DNA from: Solimonas flava DSM 18980
GTDB lineage: Bacteria; Pseudomonadota; Gammaproteobacteria; Nevskiales; Nevskiaceae
Assembly: GCF_000426685.1 (NCBI RefSeq)
Contig: NZ_KE384553.1
Location: 42,656 to 106,655, forward strand
Length of the DNA stretch: 64,000 bases
Direction of reading: 5' to 3'
Shown: piece by piece, positions 32,258 through 41,289 of the stretch
How the letters are laid out: each line of letters opens with the position of its first letter
Numbering within the stretch: the stretch's first letter is position 1
Translations under genes and position numbers: made by a program
Notes under the pieces: generated by a model
Told to the model about the DNA's origin: nothing
Database searches by the model: none
Seen by the model: the letters and a program-made list of their open reading frames with translations, nothing else

Positions 32258-32524
32258 ATGAGCGGATTCGACGCAGAGGTCGAGGCGGCGCAGCAGCTGC
32301 TCGCGCAGCGTCACGAGCGGGCCAGCGATTTTTCGTTTCGCAAGAAGGACCGCCCGGCGGTGCTGTGTGCGGACGGCCACTGCATCAGCGGTTACGACGT
32401 CGAGGTGACGACGCGCCGGCGCGGCGTGAAGCTGGCGGCCTACGCCGGCGGCAGCGGGCGCAGCTGGGTCGAGCAGTTCGGCGCCGATCTGGCGGCGCGA
32501 CGCTTCAGTCCCGAGGGCGACTGA
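32258..32524 (+). CDS. Small protein of unknown function
   Basis: An 88-residue protein. The ATG at 32258 is chosen over a TTG 19 codons upstream because GGAGGAG sits just before it. It is mixed alpha/beta by appearance, with the segment DRPAVLCADGHCISGYDVEV containing two Cys. No recognised family. It is convergent with the SRPBCC-type gene that ends at 32580. Confidence 0.6.
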   Translation: MSGFDAEVEAAQQLLAQRHERASDFSFRKKDRPAVLCADGHCISGYDVEVTTRRRGVKLAAYAGGSGRSWVEQFGADLAARRFSPEGD

Positions 32525-32579
32525 GGACGACGATCCCGCGCCGTCCGCGCCGCCGCCGGCGACCTGTGCCGCGCGGCGC

Positions 32580-33107
32580 TCAGTGCTCGTCGAGCACGCC
32601 GCTGGCGGCGAGCTGGCGGATGCGGAACACGGTGTCTTCGTCGGCCATGCGGTAGGCGCCCTTGACCATGTCCCCGAGCGGGCTTTGCGCGTGGTGGTCG
32701 ACCGACAGCGCCTCATAGGTGAAGCGCACGAACAGCATGCCGGGCGACGGTTCCTCGATGCGCATCGTCAGCGAAAAGCGGCTGTCGGACTGCGGCCCGA
32801 CGATCTCGTAGTGCACCGCCGGCTCGGCGAACGAGACGCGATCGCGGACTTCGTAGTCGCCGAAACGCAGCGTGCGCGTCAGCGTGCCGTCGTCGTCGCT
32901 GTCGATCGCGGCGCTGTCGAGCCACGGAATGAACAGCTGCGGCGTCTGTGCGCGCAGCAGCAGGCCGCGCCACAGCTGCAGGCGGCTCAGCGCTTCGAGC
33001 CGTTCGTCGCGAGGATCGTTGATCTGCACCAGATGCTCGAAGCGCAGCGGCGTGTCGCCGGCGTCGACGGCGATGGCTTCCGGCAGGCGCTGTGTCGTCA
33101 CGCCCAT
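32580..33107 (-). CDS. DUF1857/AtaL-like SRPBCC protein
   Basis: A 175-residue protein of the AtaL-like (DUF1857) branch of the SRPBCC/START fold, recognised from FEHLVQINDP, LSRLQLWRGLLLRAQTPQLFIPW and the VRDRVSF strand. These proteins hold a hydrophobic cavity; none of the bacterial ones has a clear role. The gene overlaps the CoA-binding-protein gene upstream by 10 nt, so both are probably made from one transcript. Confidence 0.82.
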   Translation of the reverse strand: MGVTTQRLPEAIAVDAGDTPLRFEHLVQINDPRDERLEALSRLQLWRGLLLRAQTPQLFIPWLDSAAIDSDDDGTLTRTLRFGDYEVRDRVSFAEPAVHYEIVGPQSDSRFSLTMRIEEPSPGMLFVRFTYEALSVDHHAQSPLGDMVKGAYRMADEDTVFRIRQLAASGVLDEH

Positions 33108-33523
33108 GCCGCGTAGCGCCGGTGCTCGACCATCAGGCAGCGGTCCTGGACGACGTCGATGCCGGCCGCGCGCAGCTGTGCCGCAACCGCGTCGTGACGG
33201 ATGCCGAGCTGGAACCAGACGGCTCTGGGCCGGGCCGCGAGCAGGTCGTCGAGATGCTGCGGAATGTCGTCGGCGCGGCGGAAGACATCGACCAGATCGA
33301 TCCGGCCCGGCACGTCGGCGAGCCGCCGGTAGACCGGCCGGCCGAGAATGCTGCGGACCTCCGGGTAATAGACCGGCACCGGAATGACGTCGAAGCCGGC
33401 CTCGACGAGGTACTGCGGGACATAGAACGCCGGTTGTCCGGCCTGCGCTTCGGTCTTGATGCCGAGCACGGCGATGCGCTGCGTCTGCGCCAGGATCCGG
33501 CGGATATCGTCTTCTTCGCTCAT
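33098..33523 (-). CDS. CoA-binding protein (YccU family)
   Basis: A 141-residue Rossmann-fold protein of the CoA_binding_2 (YccU-like) family. Typical segments are RIAVLGIKTEAQAGQPAFYV, VPVYYPEV, IDLVDVFRRADDIP, VWFQLGIRHD and DRCLMVEHRR. It probably binds CoA and may act as a regulatory or metabolic sensor. The start at 33523 has an AGGAAGG ribosome-binding site. It is first in a two-gene unit with the DUF1857 protein. Confidence 0.88.
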   Translation of the reverse strand: MSEEDDIRRILAQTQRIAVLGIKTEAQAGQPAFYVPQYLVEAGFDVIPVPVYYPEVRSILGRPVYRRLADVPGRIDLVDVFRRADDIPQHLDDLLAARPRAVWFQLGIRHDAVAAQLRAAGIDVVQDRCLMVEHRRYAAWA

Positions 33524-33686
33524 GCCCAAACCTTCCTCTTTTGTCGCGACCTCGGCAAGGGCCGGCGCCGCGACCGCCCGTCGCAGCACCGCGCTTGACC
33601 TGGGTCAGCGCGTGCGACGGACCGCTGCGGCACGCTACGCTCTCTCCACTTCAAGGTCGGCCGCCGGCGGCGGCACGGGATGCGCG

Positions 33687-35126
33687 GTGACGGAATCCGG
33701 ATCGGACAAGCACGAAGTCGCCGAGGCGCCACCGCTGGTGGTCGATCTCGACGGCACACTGCTGCGCAGCGACCTGCTGTACGAATCGCTGTTCCTGCTC
33801 GCGCGCCAGCGGCCGCTCGATCTGCTGCGCCTGCCGTTCTGGCTGCTGCGCGGACGCGCACACTTCAAGCGCGAGATCGCGCGCCGCGTGATGCCGGACG
33901 CCGCCTCGCTGCCGTATCGCCAGGACCTGCTCGACGATCTGCGCGCGCAGCATGCCGCCGGCCGGCGCCTGGTGCTGGCGACGGCCGCCGACGCCGCGCC
34001 GGCGCAGGCCGTCGCCGACGCGCTCGGGCTGTTCGAGACGGTTTACGCCAGCGACGGCCGCTGCAATCTGTCGGGCGAACGCAAGCGCGAGCGTCTGGTC
34101 GCCGCGTACGGCGTCGGCGGTTACGACTACGCCGGCAATGCGCACCGCGATCTGCCGGTGTGGGCCGCGGCGCGCCGCGCTGTCGTCGCCGGCGCCTCGT
34201 CGCGGCTGGCGGCGCGGGTCGCCGAGCGGGTGCCGGTCGAGCGCCGCTTCGATGACGGCAGCGCCGTCGGCGCCTACGTCGAGGCGATGCGGCCGCTGCA
34301 CTGGAGCAAGAACGCGCTGCTGCTGGTGCCGCTGCTGCTGGCCGGACCGGACCATTTCGCCGCGTCCCTGCCGGCGGCGCTGCTCGGCTTTCTCGCCTTC
34401 GGCCTGTGCGCGTCGAGCGTCTACCTGCTCAACGACCTGTTCGATCTGCCCTACGACCGCCGCCATCCGCAGAAGAAGACGCGGGCGCTGGCCTCGGGTC
34501 GCGTCGGCATCGGCGGCGCGGTGCTGGCGCTGCTGCTGCTGCTCGGCGCCGCCTTCGGCATCGGCAGTCTGCTGTCGGCGGGTTTTGCCGCCGTGCTCGC
34601 GCTGTACTACGTCAACACGCTGGCGTACTCGCTGCGCGGCAAGGAATGGCCGATCGTCGATGTGGCGATGCTCGCCGCCGGCTACATGCTGCGCGTGATG
34701 GCGGGCGCGGTCGCGATCGGCATGGCGCCGCCGCCGTGGCTGCTGGCGCTGTGCCTGCTGCTGTTCTTCAGTCTGGCGCTGATCAAGCGCTATGCGGAAA
34801 TGGTGATCATGGCCTCGGTGTCGCGGACCAAGGTGCACGGCTATCTCGTGCAGGACCGCGATCTGCTGATGGTGCTCGGCATCACCGGCGGCTACCTCGC
34901 CGTGCTGGTGCTGGCGCTCTACCTCAACAGCAACGCCCTGCATCCGGGCGCGCCGGCGCCGGCCGGCTGGGCGATCTGCGCGCTGCTGCTCGGCTGGGTC
35001 AGCTATCTGTGGCTGGTCACGCACCGCGGCCGCATGAATCACGACCCGGTGGTCTTCGCGCTGCGCGATCCGGCCAGTCTCGTGCTGCTGCTGGCGATGG
35101 CGGGCTGCGCGGTGTTCGGCCTGTGA
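33687..35126 (+). CDS. HAD-phosphatase / UbiA-type prenyltransferase fusion
   Basis: A 479-residue two-domain membrane protein. Residues 1-190 are a HAD-like phosphatase domain (motif I VVDLDGTLLRSD). Residues 200-479 form a UbiA transferase with about nine helices, the Asp-rich NDLFDLPYDRRHPQ and a second motif IVDVAMLAAGYMLRVMAG. The following LIKRYAE resembles decaprenyl-phosphate phosphoribosyltransferases (Rv3806c type), which transfer phosphoribose from PRPP to a lipid phosphate. The HAD part could then remove the 5'-phosphate (inference). The GTG start at 33687 is chosen by frame and an ACGGGA ribosome-binding site. It overlaps the next gene (GTGA). Confidence 0.87.
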   Translation: MTESGSDKHEVAEAPPLVVDLDGTLLRSDLLYESLFLLARQRPLDLLRLPFWLLRGRAHFKREIARRVMPDAASLPYRQDLLDDLRAQHAAGRRLVLATAADAAPAQAVADALGLFETVYASDGRCNLSGERKRERLVAAYGVGGYDYAGNAHRDLPVWAAARRAVVAGASSRLAARVAERVPVERRFDDGSAVGAYVEAMRPLHWSKNALLLVPLLLAGPDHFAASLPAALLGFLAFGLCASSVYLLNDLFDLPYDRRHPQKKTRALASGRVGIGGAVLALLLLLGAAFGIGSLLSAGFAAVLALYYVNTLAYSLRGKEWPIVDVAMLAAGYMLRVMAGAVAIGMAPPPWLLALCLLLFFSLALIKRYAEMVIMASVSRTKVHGYLVQDRDLLMVLGITGGYLAVLVLALYLNSNALHPGAPAPAGWAICALLLGWVSYLWLVTHRGRMNHDPVVFALRDPASLVLLLAMAGCAVFGL

Positions 35127-36862
35127 GCGCGCAACGGCGGCGGCTCTGCGTGCTCGCGGCTTGCGGGCTGTCGGCGCTCGGCATCGGCAGCGCCGCGGCC
35201 GACGACGACGCGGCGCGGCTGGCGGCGCAGTGGCAGCAGTACGAGGCCGAGCGGCCGAAGACGCTCGTCGAGCTGCAACCGTTCCGCAGCGTGACGAGCA
35301 CGCCGGCGGCGACGCTGACACAGCTGAATCCGGGCGTGAACGCCTGGTGGGTCTTCGAGACCGGTGCGGACGGTGCGCGGCGCCGCTACCACCTCGAGAA
35401 TCCGGCGCCGGCGACGCAGATGCCGATGCTCGCGGACGACGGCCTGCATCTGCGCAGCGCCGAGCGCGACACGCTCTGCCTGCCGGCGCGCGACGCGCTC
35501 GCACCGCTCGAACAGGCGCGCGCCTCGAAGCTGCCGTACGCGCCGCTGTGCGGCGGCCGCATCTATCTGCGCAACGTCGTGCCCGGCACCTACACGCAGA
35601 TCGAGCGCATGACCAATCTGCTGCGCGATCACGTCTGGGGCGGCGACCGCATCGTCGGTTTCGTGCGCGACCAGTTTTTCCGCGACGCCTTCATCGAGAA
35701 GGAAGGCGCCGTGCTGCAGGCCGCCGACGGCAAGGCGCCGGCCGGCGCGCCGGCGGCGGCGCGGCTGGGTGCCGCCTTCGCCGGCCAGGCCGTGGTGCCG
35801 GAGCATCTGGGCCTCGATGCCGGCGAGCCGCGCCGCGGTCTCGCGCTCGGCCGCTGGTACGCGGTCAACGGCGCGCCCGACGTGTTCGTCAGCGCGATGC
35901 AGCCGCAGGCTGCGGCGAGCGATCTGCCGGCGCTCGCGCGGCGCCGCATTCCCGCGCCGGACGCCGTCGAGGGCGCGGCGCTCGACTACCTGATCGCCTT
36001 CGATCTGGCCGCCTTCGATCTCGGCTTCGCGCTCGGCACCGATCATCCGCGCGTCGGCTGGTCCGAGCGCGCGCTCGACAGCGTGCGCGATCCGAGCCTG
36101 CCGGGCCCCGACGGCATCGACAGCATCGCGCCGCTGGCGAGCACCGGCATGCTCAGCCCGGCGCAGGCCGCGCGCGCGGTCGCGACCTTCACCGGCGGCT
36201 TCAAGCGCGAGCACGGCGCGTTCCGCTGGGGCGCGCTCGCGCAGATCGATCACGGCAGCCATTACGGTTTCATCGAGCAGGGCGTGATCTTCAGCAAGCT
36301 GCAGCCGGGCTTGTCGACGCTCTATGTGCTCGACGACGGCAGCGTCGGCATGAAGACCTGGACGCGCGCCGACGACGCCCTGTTGCCGCGCCTGCGCCAC
36401 GCGCGTCAGAACGGCGTGCCGCTGGTCGAATACGACGCCGCGAGGAACGAATCCGCGCCCGGCGCGCTGGTCACCGCCTGGGGCGCCGGCAACTGGTCCG
36501 GCTCGGCCGACGAGAAGCTGCGCACCTTGCGCGCCGGCGCCTGCCTGGTCGACGACGGCGCGCGCCACTATCTGCTCTACGGCTACTTCTCGACGGCGAC
36601 GCCGGCAGCGATGGCGCGTGTGTTCCTCGCCTACGGTTGCCGCTACGCGATGCACCTCGACATGAACGCGCTGGAGCACACGTATCTGGCGGTCTACAGC
36701 CAGCGCGACGGCCAGCGCCTCGTGCAGCACCTGGTCGAGGGCATGGAGGAGGTCGATCGCAAGGGCGGCGCGGACCAGATCGCGCCGCGCTTCCTCGGCT
36801 TTCCCGACGACCGCGACTTCTTCTATCTGCTGCGCCGACCGCCGGGCGGGAGTTCGCCATGA
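35123..36862 (+). CDS. Secreted protein of unknown function, middle gene of HAD-UbiA cluster
   Basis: A 579-residue protein with a signal peptide (residues 1-26, ending GSAAA). No domain is recognised with confidence. The C-terminal half, with WGALAQIDHGSHYGFIEQG, VTAWGAGNWSGS and AYGCRYAMHLDMNALEHTYL, looks enzyme-like. A remote similarity to phosphodiester glycosidases is possible but unproven. The GTG start overlaps the UbiA stop, and its own stop overlaps the start of the SUMF1-like gene, so the three proteins are made together. It is likely periplasmic. Confidence 0.8.
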   Translation: MSAQRRRLCVLAACGLSALGIGSAAADDDAARLAAQWQQYEAERPKTLVELQPFRSVTSTPAATLTQLNPGVNAWWVFETGADGARRRYHLENPAPATQMPMLADDGLHLRSAERDTLCLPARDALAPLEQARASKLPYAPLCGGRIYLRNVVPGTYTQIERMTNLLRDHVWGGDRIVGFVRDQFFRDAFIEKEGAVLQAADGKAPAGAPAAARLGAAFAGQAVVPEHLGLDAGEPRRGLALGRWYAVNGAPDVFVSAMQPQAAASDLPALARRRIPAPDAVEGAALDYLIAFDLAAFDLGFALGTDHPRVGWSERALDSVRDPSLPGPDGIDSIAPLASTGMLSPAQAARAVATFTGGFKREHGAFRWGALAQIDHGSHYGFIEQGVIFSKLQPGLSTLYVLDDGSVGMKTWTRADDALLPRLRHARQNGVPLVEYDAARNESAPGALVTAWGAGNWSGSADEKLRTLRAGACLVDDGARHYLLYGYFSTATPAAMARVFLAYGCRYAMHLDMNALEHTYLAVYSQRDGQRLVQHLVEGMEEVDRKGGADQIAPRFLGFPDDRDFFYLLRRPPGGSSP

Positions 36863-37863
36863 AACGTCTGCTGACTGTGCTGTTATGCCTGCTCGCCGCG
36901 CCGGCGTTCGCGCGCGACGCCGGGCAGGCCGCGCTCGCCGAACAGAACGAGGCGATGTTCCGGCAGCTGCAGGACGTGCACGGCCTGTCCGACCGGCAGA
37001 TGCAGGACATCCGCGGCATCTTCGCGCGCTCCGGCTACGCCGGGCAGGGCAATCCGCTGATCACCAAGCACCCGGACACGCCGCTGCAGTGCAGCCAGAA
37101 GCTCGCGCAGCAGCATGTCGACTACGCCAATCCGCAGTTCGAGAAGATCTGCGGCGGCAAGTACATGGCGCCGCTCTACGATCCGAAGACCGGCCGCATC
37201 GAGGACGCCAAGGTCTGCATCGACCAGTTCGAGTTTCCGGACATTCCCTGCGCGTATCCGGTGGTCTGGGTGCGCGCCCGCGAGGCGGCCGAGATCTGCG
37301 CCGCCGAGGGCAAGCGCATGTGTGACGCGCACGAGTGGGAGGGCGCCTGCCAGGGCGAGCTCGACGCGCCGGACTATCGCTTTGACCTCGCCCAGGGCGT
37401 GAGCCCGGACGCCGCGGTGTCGCGCATGCGCGCCGCGCACAACCGCGCGCACGCCGGCGACAAGCGCTGGAGCTATGGCCCCGAGTACGAGCGCGGCGTC
37501 TGCGCGACCGGCAGCTTCAAGACGCCGGGCTGTCCGGGCGGCGGCTGGAACCTGTGCGGCTCCAACACCTATCCGGCCGGCGACTTTCCCGCCTGCCGCA
37601 GCCCGCTCGGCGTCTACGATCTCAACGGCAACGCCGCCGAGCACATGAACCTGCCGCTCGCGCCCGCGCAGATGGCGAGCCGCGGCAGCAGCGAACTCGG
37701 CTACACGGAAATGAAGGGCAGCTGGTTCATCTTCGACACCTATCGCGCGCACGAGGACTGGTGCCGCTGGCGCGCGCCATACTGGCACGGCTCGCGCGTG
37801 ATGGACGCGCACAGCCACGAGAACTATCACCTCGGGTTTCGCTGCTGCAAGGATCTCGACTGA
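36859..37863 (+). CDS. SUMF1/FGE-like secreted protein
   Basis: A 334-residue protein with a signal peptide (residues 1-19, ending AFA). Residues 115-334 match the formylglycine-generating-enzyme/SUMF1 fold: CIDQFEFPDIPCAYPVVWV, AAEICAAEGKRMCDAHEWEGAC, GVYDLNGNAAEHM, KGSWFIF and the closing HLGFRCC. It has many cysteines, suiting an exported, disulfide-bonded protein. Related domains occur in FGE, EgtB and PvdO, which modify proteins or metabolites. No sulfatase is nearby, so a classic sulfatase-maturation role is doubtful. It is coupled by ATGA to the preceding secreted protein. Confidence 0.87.
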   Translation: MKRLLTVLLCLLAAPAFARDAGQAALAEQNEAMFRQLQDVHGLSDRQMQDIRGIFARSGYAGQGNPLITKHPDTPLQCSQKLAQQHVDYANPQFEKICGGKYMAPLYDPKTGRIEDAKVCIDQFEFPDIPCAYPVVWVRAREAAEICAAEGKRMCDAHEWEGACQGELDAPDYRFDLAQGVSPDAAVSRMRAAHNRAHAGDKRWSYGPEYERGVCATGSFKTPGCPGGGWNLCGSNTYPAGDFPACRSPLGVYDLNGNAAEHMNLPLAPAQMASRGSSELGYTEMKGSWFIFDTYRAHEDWCRWRAPYWHGSRVMDAHSHENYHLGFRCCKDLD

Positions 37864-37888
37864 TGGCGCCTGGCACGCGGCAGGAGTC

Positions 37889-38425
37889 ATGCGCGGCATG
37901 ATGCTCGACCCGAAACTCATCATCCGCGACGAGACGGCGGCCGACATTCCGGCGATCGCCGCAGTGACGATCGCGGCCTTCAAGCCGGTGGCGGTCAGCC
38001 GGCAGACGGAACACTACGTCGTCGATGCGCTGCGCGCGGCCGGCGCCCTGGCAGTGTCGCTGGTGGCCGAACGTGATGGCCGCGTGGTCGGACACATCGC
38101 CCTGTCGCCGGTGACGATTTCCGACGGCACGCCGCAGTGGTATGGGCTGGGCCCGGTGTCGGTCCTGCCGGAATGCCAGCGCCAGGGCATCGGCACGGCG
38201 CTCATCCGGGAAGCGTTGCGGCGTCTGCGGCGACTGCATGCGCGTGGCTGTTGCCTCGTCGGGCATCCGGCGTACTACCCGCGCTTCGGTTTCGAAAATG
38301 CGCCCGCGCTGCGCGTCGAGGGCGTTCCGGCCGAGGTGTTTTTCGTGCTGCCCTTCGATGGCCATGTGCCGCGCGGCACGGTGAGCTTCCATGAGGGCTT
38401 CCAGGCGGACGCCCCGCCGCGCTAG
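37889..38425 (+). CDS. GNAT-family N-acetyltransferase
   Basis: A 178-residue acetyltransferase of the YhbS-like GNAT branch. The acetyl-CoA loop is seen in VLPECQRQGIGTALI (Q/RxxGxG/A motif). HIALSPVTI, GLGPVSVLP and LVGHPAYYPRFGF are typical of the branch. The substrate is unknown. A CAGGAG ribosome-binding site lies 5 nt before the ATG at 37889. It follows the SUMF1-like gene by 25 nt and may be cotranscribed. Confidence 0.92.
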   Translation: MRGMMLDPKLIIRDETAADIPAIAAVTIAAFKPVAVSRQTEHYVVDALRAAGALAVSLVAERDGRVVGHIALSPVTISDGTPQWYGLGPVSVLPECQRQGIGTALIREALRRLRRLHARGCCLVGHPAYYPRFGFENAPALRVEGVPAEVFFVLPFDGHVPRGTVSFHEGFQADAPPR

Positions 38426-38508
38426 GTTTGCGATTCCGGCCCGCGCGCCCGTCGCGCGGCGGCCGGGATTCCGGTCTGCCTTCGTCGATCCGAAAAACGG
38501 GAGCACAC

Positions 38509-39027
38509 ACGCACAAGCCGATCCTCAATCTCGCGGATGTCGAACTGCTTGAGCGGCCGTCAGCTCTGGCGCCGACCGGGCCCGCGGCCGAGCGCTACGC
38601 GGCGCGCATGGGCATGATCGGGGCGAAGCTCGGGGCGCAGAAGCTCGGTTACAACCTCACCGAGATTCCGCCGGGCAGGCGGGCGTTTCCTTTCCACAAC
38701 CATCGCGTCAACGAGGAAATGTTCCTGATCCTCGAAGGCACAGGCGAGGTGCGGATCGGCAGCCAGACCCACGCCGTGCGCGCCGGCGATGTCATCGCGT
38801 GTCCAGCCGGCGGCCGCGAGGCGGCGCACCAGATCATTAATACCGGCACGTCGCCGCTGCGCTATCTCGGCGTCAGCACGAAGCTGTCGCCGGAGATCGC
38901 CGAATATCCGGACTCGGGGAAGTTCGGCGTGCTCGCCGAGTTTCCGCCGGGTGCGGATGGTCAGGCACAGGGCTTTCGCTTCGTCGGCCGCTCCGGAAAC
39001 GAAGTCGCTTACTGGGAAGGTGAGTGA
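38509..39027 (+). CDS. Cupin-domain protein, apparent ACG start
   Basis: A cupin of about 172 residues with the metal-binding motif PFHNHRVNEEMFLILEGTGE and the second motif PAGGREAAHQI. Sequence similarity starts at HKPILNLADVEL. At that position the codon is ACG (38509), six nt after a GGGAG ribosome-binding site, and no ATG is in frame nearby. The alternatives are an upstream TTG at 38428 with no ribosome-binding site, or an internal ATG that would remove conserved sequence. An ATG-to-ACG change is therefore suspected. Substrate and role are unknown; a sugar or small metabolite is typical. Confidence 0.82.
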   Translation, partial: THKPILNLADVELLERPSALAPTGPAAERYAARMGMIGAKLGAQKLGYNLTEIPPGRRAFPFHNHRVNEEMFLILEGTGEVRIGSQTHAVRAGDVIACPAGGREAAHQIINTGTSPLRYLGVSTKLSPEIAEYPDSGKFGVLAEFPPGADGQAQGFRFVGRSGNEVAYWEGE

Positions 39028-39143
39028 ACCGGCGTGCCCCGGGGCCTGCGGCTGCGCGCCGTGCGTGCCCGCGTTGCCGGATCGACGTCATGGGCGCTTG
39101 AGCGCCCGGGCCGGCGATGGCCGCCGGCCCGGCGGCGAGGGCG

Positions 39144-40091
39144 TCAGGGCACCGTCGCCGAGAGCCTGAAGCCGGGCAGCGTGACGCGCGACGCGAGCCG
39201 CGGCGCTGCGCCGCGTGCTTCGAGCTGCGCGATCAGCTCGCTGAGGCGCGGAATCACGCCCTCGTCGCTGAGCGACGCCGCGAGGCGCGGGTCGCCGAGC
39301 AGGGCGGTGATCGGGCGCGGCTCGCCGTCGACCCAGGCGAGCCGGCCGACCAGGCGCACGCCGTGGCTGTAGTCGGCGTAGCGCTCGCCGTGCACGGTAC
39401 TGAGCGGCTGGATCGCGCGGCCGTCGGTGCGGTGCCAGCCGTAGATCGCGACGCGATCGGGGTTGCGCCAGAGGCGGTTCGTCAGCACCAGATCCTTCTT
39501 GTCGCCGGCGGTCAGGGCTGCGGGCACGGCGCCGAATGCGCTGCGCTGCCGCTGGACGAGTTCGTTGTGGTGCCAGTAGTAGGCGGTCGAGCGCATGGTG
39601 TCGCCGGCCGGCAGCGGCTGCGGCGCGAGCCGGATCGACGACTGCGCGTAAATCGCGTCGACCATCTTGCGCGTCGGCAGCACGAAGCCGTAGCGATCGG
39701 CGACGTCGAGCGCCGTGGCGAGGCGCATCGGCACCAGCAGGTAGTCGCTGTCGCTGCCGATCGCCAGATAGTCCGGCGCCACGCACAGCGTCACGTCGGC
39801 ATTGGCGCCCTGTACGTGCACCGGCACGAGCCGGCGCAGGAACGAGGGCACGTTGCCGGCCATCAGCTGCGCGCGGATCGCCGCTTCGCGGGCGTCATCG
39901 TCGAGGCCGGCGATGTCGTGTACGAAGCGCGTCGCGTCGGGCGCGCCGGCCGGGCGTGCCGGCAGCGCCGCGCTGGCGGCGTCGCAGACGCCGGCGGCTT
40001 GCGCGTGCGCCGGCACGAGCGGCGCACGCGTCGCGAGGGCCAGCGTGAAAAGGGCGGTGAGGGCGCGGACGCGCGGGCTAAGGCGGCGCAT
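39144..40091 (-). CDS. Secreted protein of unknown function
   Basis: A 315-residue protein with a signal peptide (residues 1-33, ending AHAQA). No known domain was recognised. Notable segments are TRFVHDIAGLDDDAREAAI, LCVAPDYLAIGSDSDYLLVP, YYWHHNELVQRQR and IYGWHRTDGRAIQPLS, the last two with several aromatic and His residues that suggest an enzyme, perhaps wall- or polysaccharide-directed. It is a single gene. Function is not assigned. Confidence 0.78.
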   Translation of the reverse strand: MRRLSPRVRALTALFTLALATRAPLVPAHAQAAGVCDAASAALPARPAGAPDATRFVHDIAGLDDDAREAAIRAQLMAGNVPSFLRRLVPVHVQGANADVTLCVAPDYLAIGSDSDYLLVPMRLATALDVADRYGFVLPTRKMVDAIYAQSSIRLAPQPLPAGDTMRSTAYYWHHNELVQRQRSAFGAVPAALTAGDKKDLVLTNRLWRNPDRVAIYGWHRTDGRAIQPLSTVHGERYADYSHGVRLVGRLAWVDGEPRPITALLGDPRLAASLSDEGVIPRLSELIAQLEARGAAPRLASRVTLPGFRLSATVP

Positions 40092-40245
40092 CCGACACGG
40101 CCTCTGGTCTGGGGCGGGCAAACAGCGTCCCGTCAGGGGTTCGTGTCAAGGCTCTGGGCTCCGGGAGGAACGGGGCAACGCAGGAATAGACCGCGAGCGG
40201 CGGACAAAGTTCCGCAGCCGCGCGCGCCCGACCGGAAAACTACTC

Positions 40246-41289
40246 TCAAAACACCCACTTGGCGAGCGCGAGAAATCCCTTTTTCCACGGCACGCGATGC
40301 GAGACGCCGGTCTGCCGGCCGATTTCGCCGCGGTGCGCGACGTACCAGTCGTAGTTGCGCACCAGGGCGTCGCGGTTGGAGTGCTGCGGCGCATAGCCGA
40401 GCTTTTCCTCCATGTGCGCGATCGACACGAAGCTCTCCTGCGCGGCGGTTTCGTAGATCCACTGGTACAGCGGCGACAGGTGCAGGCGTTCCATCAGCTT
40501 CAAGATCGCGATCGCCGGGGCGATCGGAATGCCGATCACGCGGCCGCCGTGGCCGGCGCGGTCGAGCACCGACTGGAAGTTGTCGCGCATGCTGCCGAAC
40601 ACTTTGGCGCCGACGTTGAAGGTGTCGTTGACCGTCGCCGCGTCGAGCGTCGCGCAGCGGTGGATCACTTCGCAGAGGTCTTCGACGTCGAGCAGCTGAT
40701 AGCGGTTGTCGCCGCGCCCGAGCACCGGGAAATTGCGGCCCTCCCAGGCCCAGTCGTAGAGCAGCTCGAAGGCGCCGAGGCGCTCCGGTCCGACGAAGCT
40801 CTTCGGGCGCAGGATCGGCACGCAGCGGTTCTGCGCGCGCGCCGCCAGACACAGTTTCTCGGCCTCGATCTTCGATTCGCCGTACGGGCCGACGCCATGC
40901 AGGCCGTCGCCTTCGGTGATCGGGTGATGATCGGGAATGCCGTAGACGGCCGTCGACGAGATGTAAATGAAGCGCGCGATGCCGTGCCGCTGTGCGCCGT
41001 CCAGCAGCAGCTGCGTGCCCTTGATCTCGGTCGAGAAGATTTCCTCGCGGCTGCACAGCGGCAGTGCCGCGGCGCAGTGCACGACGATGTCGATGTCCTG
41101 CATCGCGCGTTCGACGGCGGCCGGATCGCGAATGTCGCCGAGCTGGGCGTCGACGCGGTCGCGCTCCGGATAATCGAACGGGGCGATGTCGAGCGAGCGC
41201 ACCGCATAACCGCGCGCGAGCAGGTAGCGGCACAGATTGATGCCGAGGAAGCCGGAGCCACCGGTGACGAGGAAGCGAAGTTGATTCAT
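40246..41289 (-). CDS. NAD-dependent epimerase/dehydratase
   Basis: A 347-residue extended SDR. The NAD-binding TGGSGFLG is at residues 9-16, the YxxxK pair is in GPYGESKIEAEKL, and STAVYG and RPKSFVGP are typical of sugar-nucleotide epimerases and 3-beta-HSD-like enzymes. It is coupled by ATGA to a PRPP-synthetase-like gene upstream. Sugar, lipid-linked sugar or sterol substrates are all possible. The pairing with a phosphoribose-making enzyme suggests a pentose-containing substrate (inference). Confidence 0.9.
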   Translation of the reverse strand: MNQLRFLVTGGSGFLGINLCRYLLARGYAVRSLDIAPFDYPERDRVDAQLGDIRDPAAVERAMQDIDIVVHCAAALPLCSREEIFSTEIKGTQLLLDGAQRHGIARFIYISSTAVYGIPDHHPITEGDGLHGVGPYGESKIEAEKLCLAARAQNRCVPILRPKSFVGPERLGAFELLYDWAWEGRNFPVLGRGDNRYQLLDVEDLCEVIHRCATLDAATVNDTFNVGAKVFGSMRDNFQSVLDRAGHGGRVIGIPIAPAIAILKLMERLHLSPLYQWIYETAAQESFVSIAHMEEKLGYAPQHSNRDALVRNYDWYVAHRGEIGRQTGVSHRVPWKKGFLALAKWVF

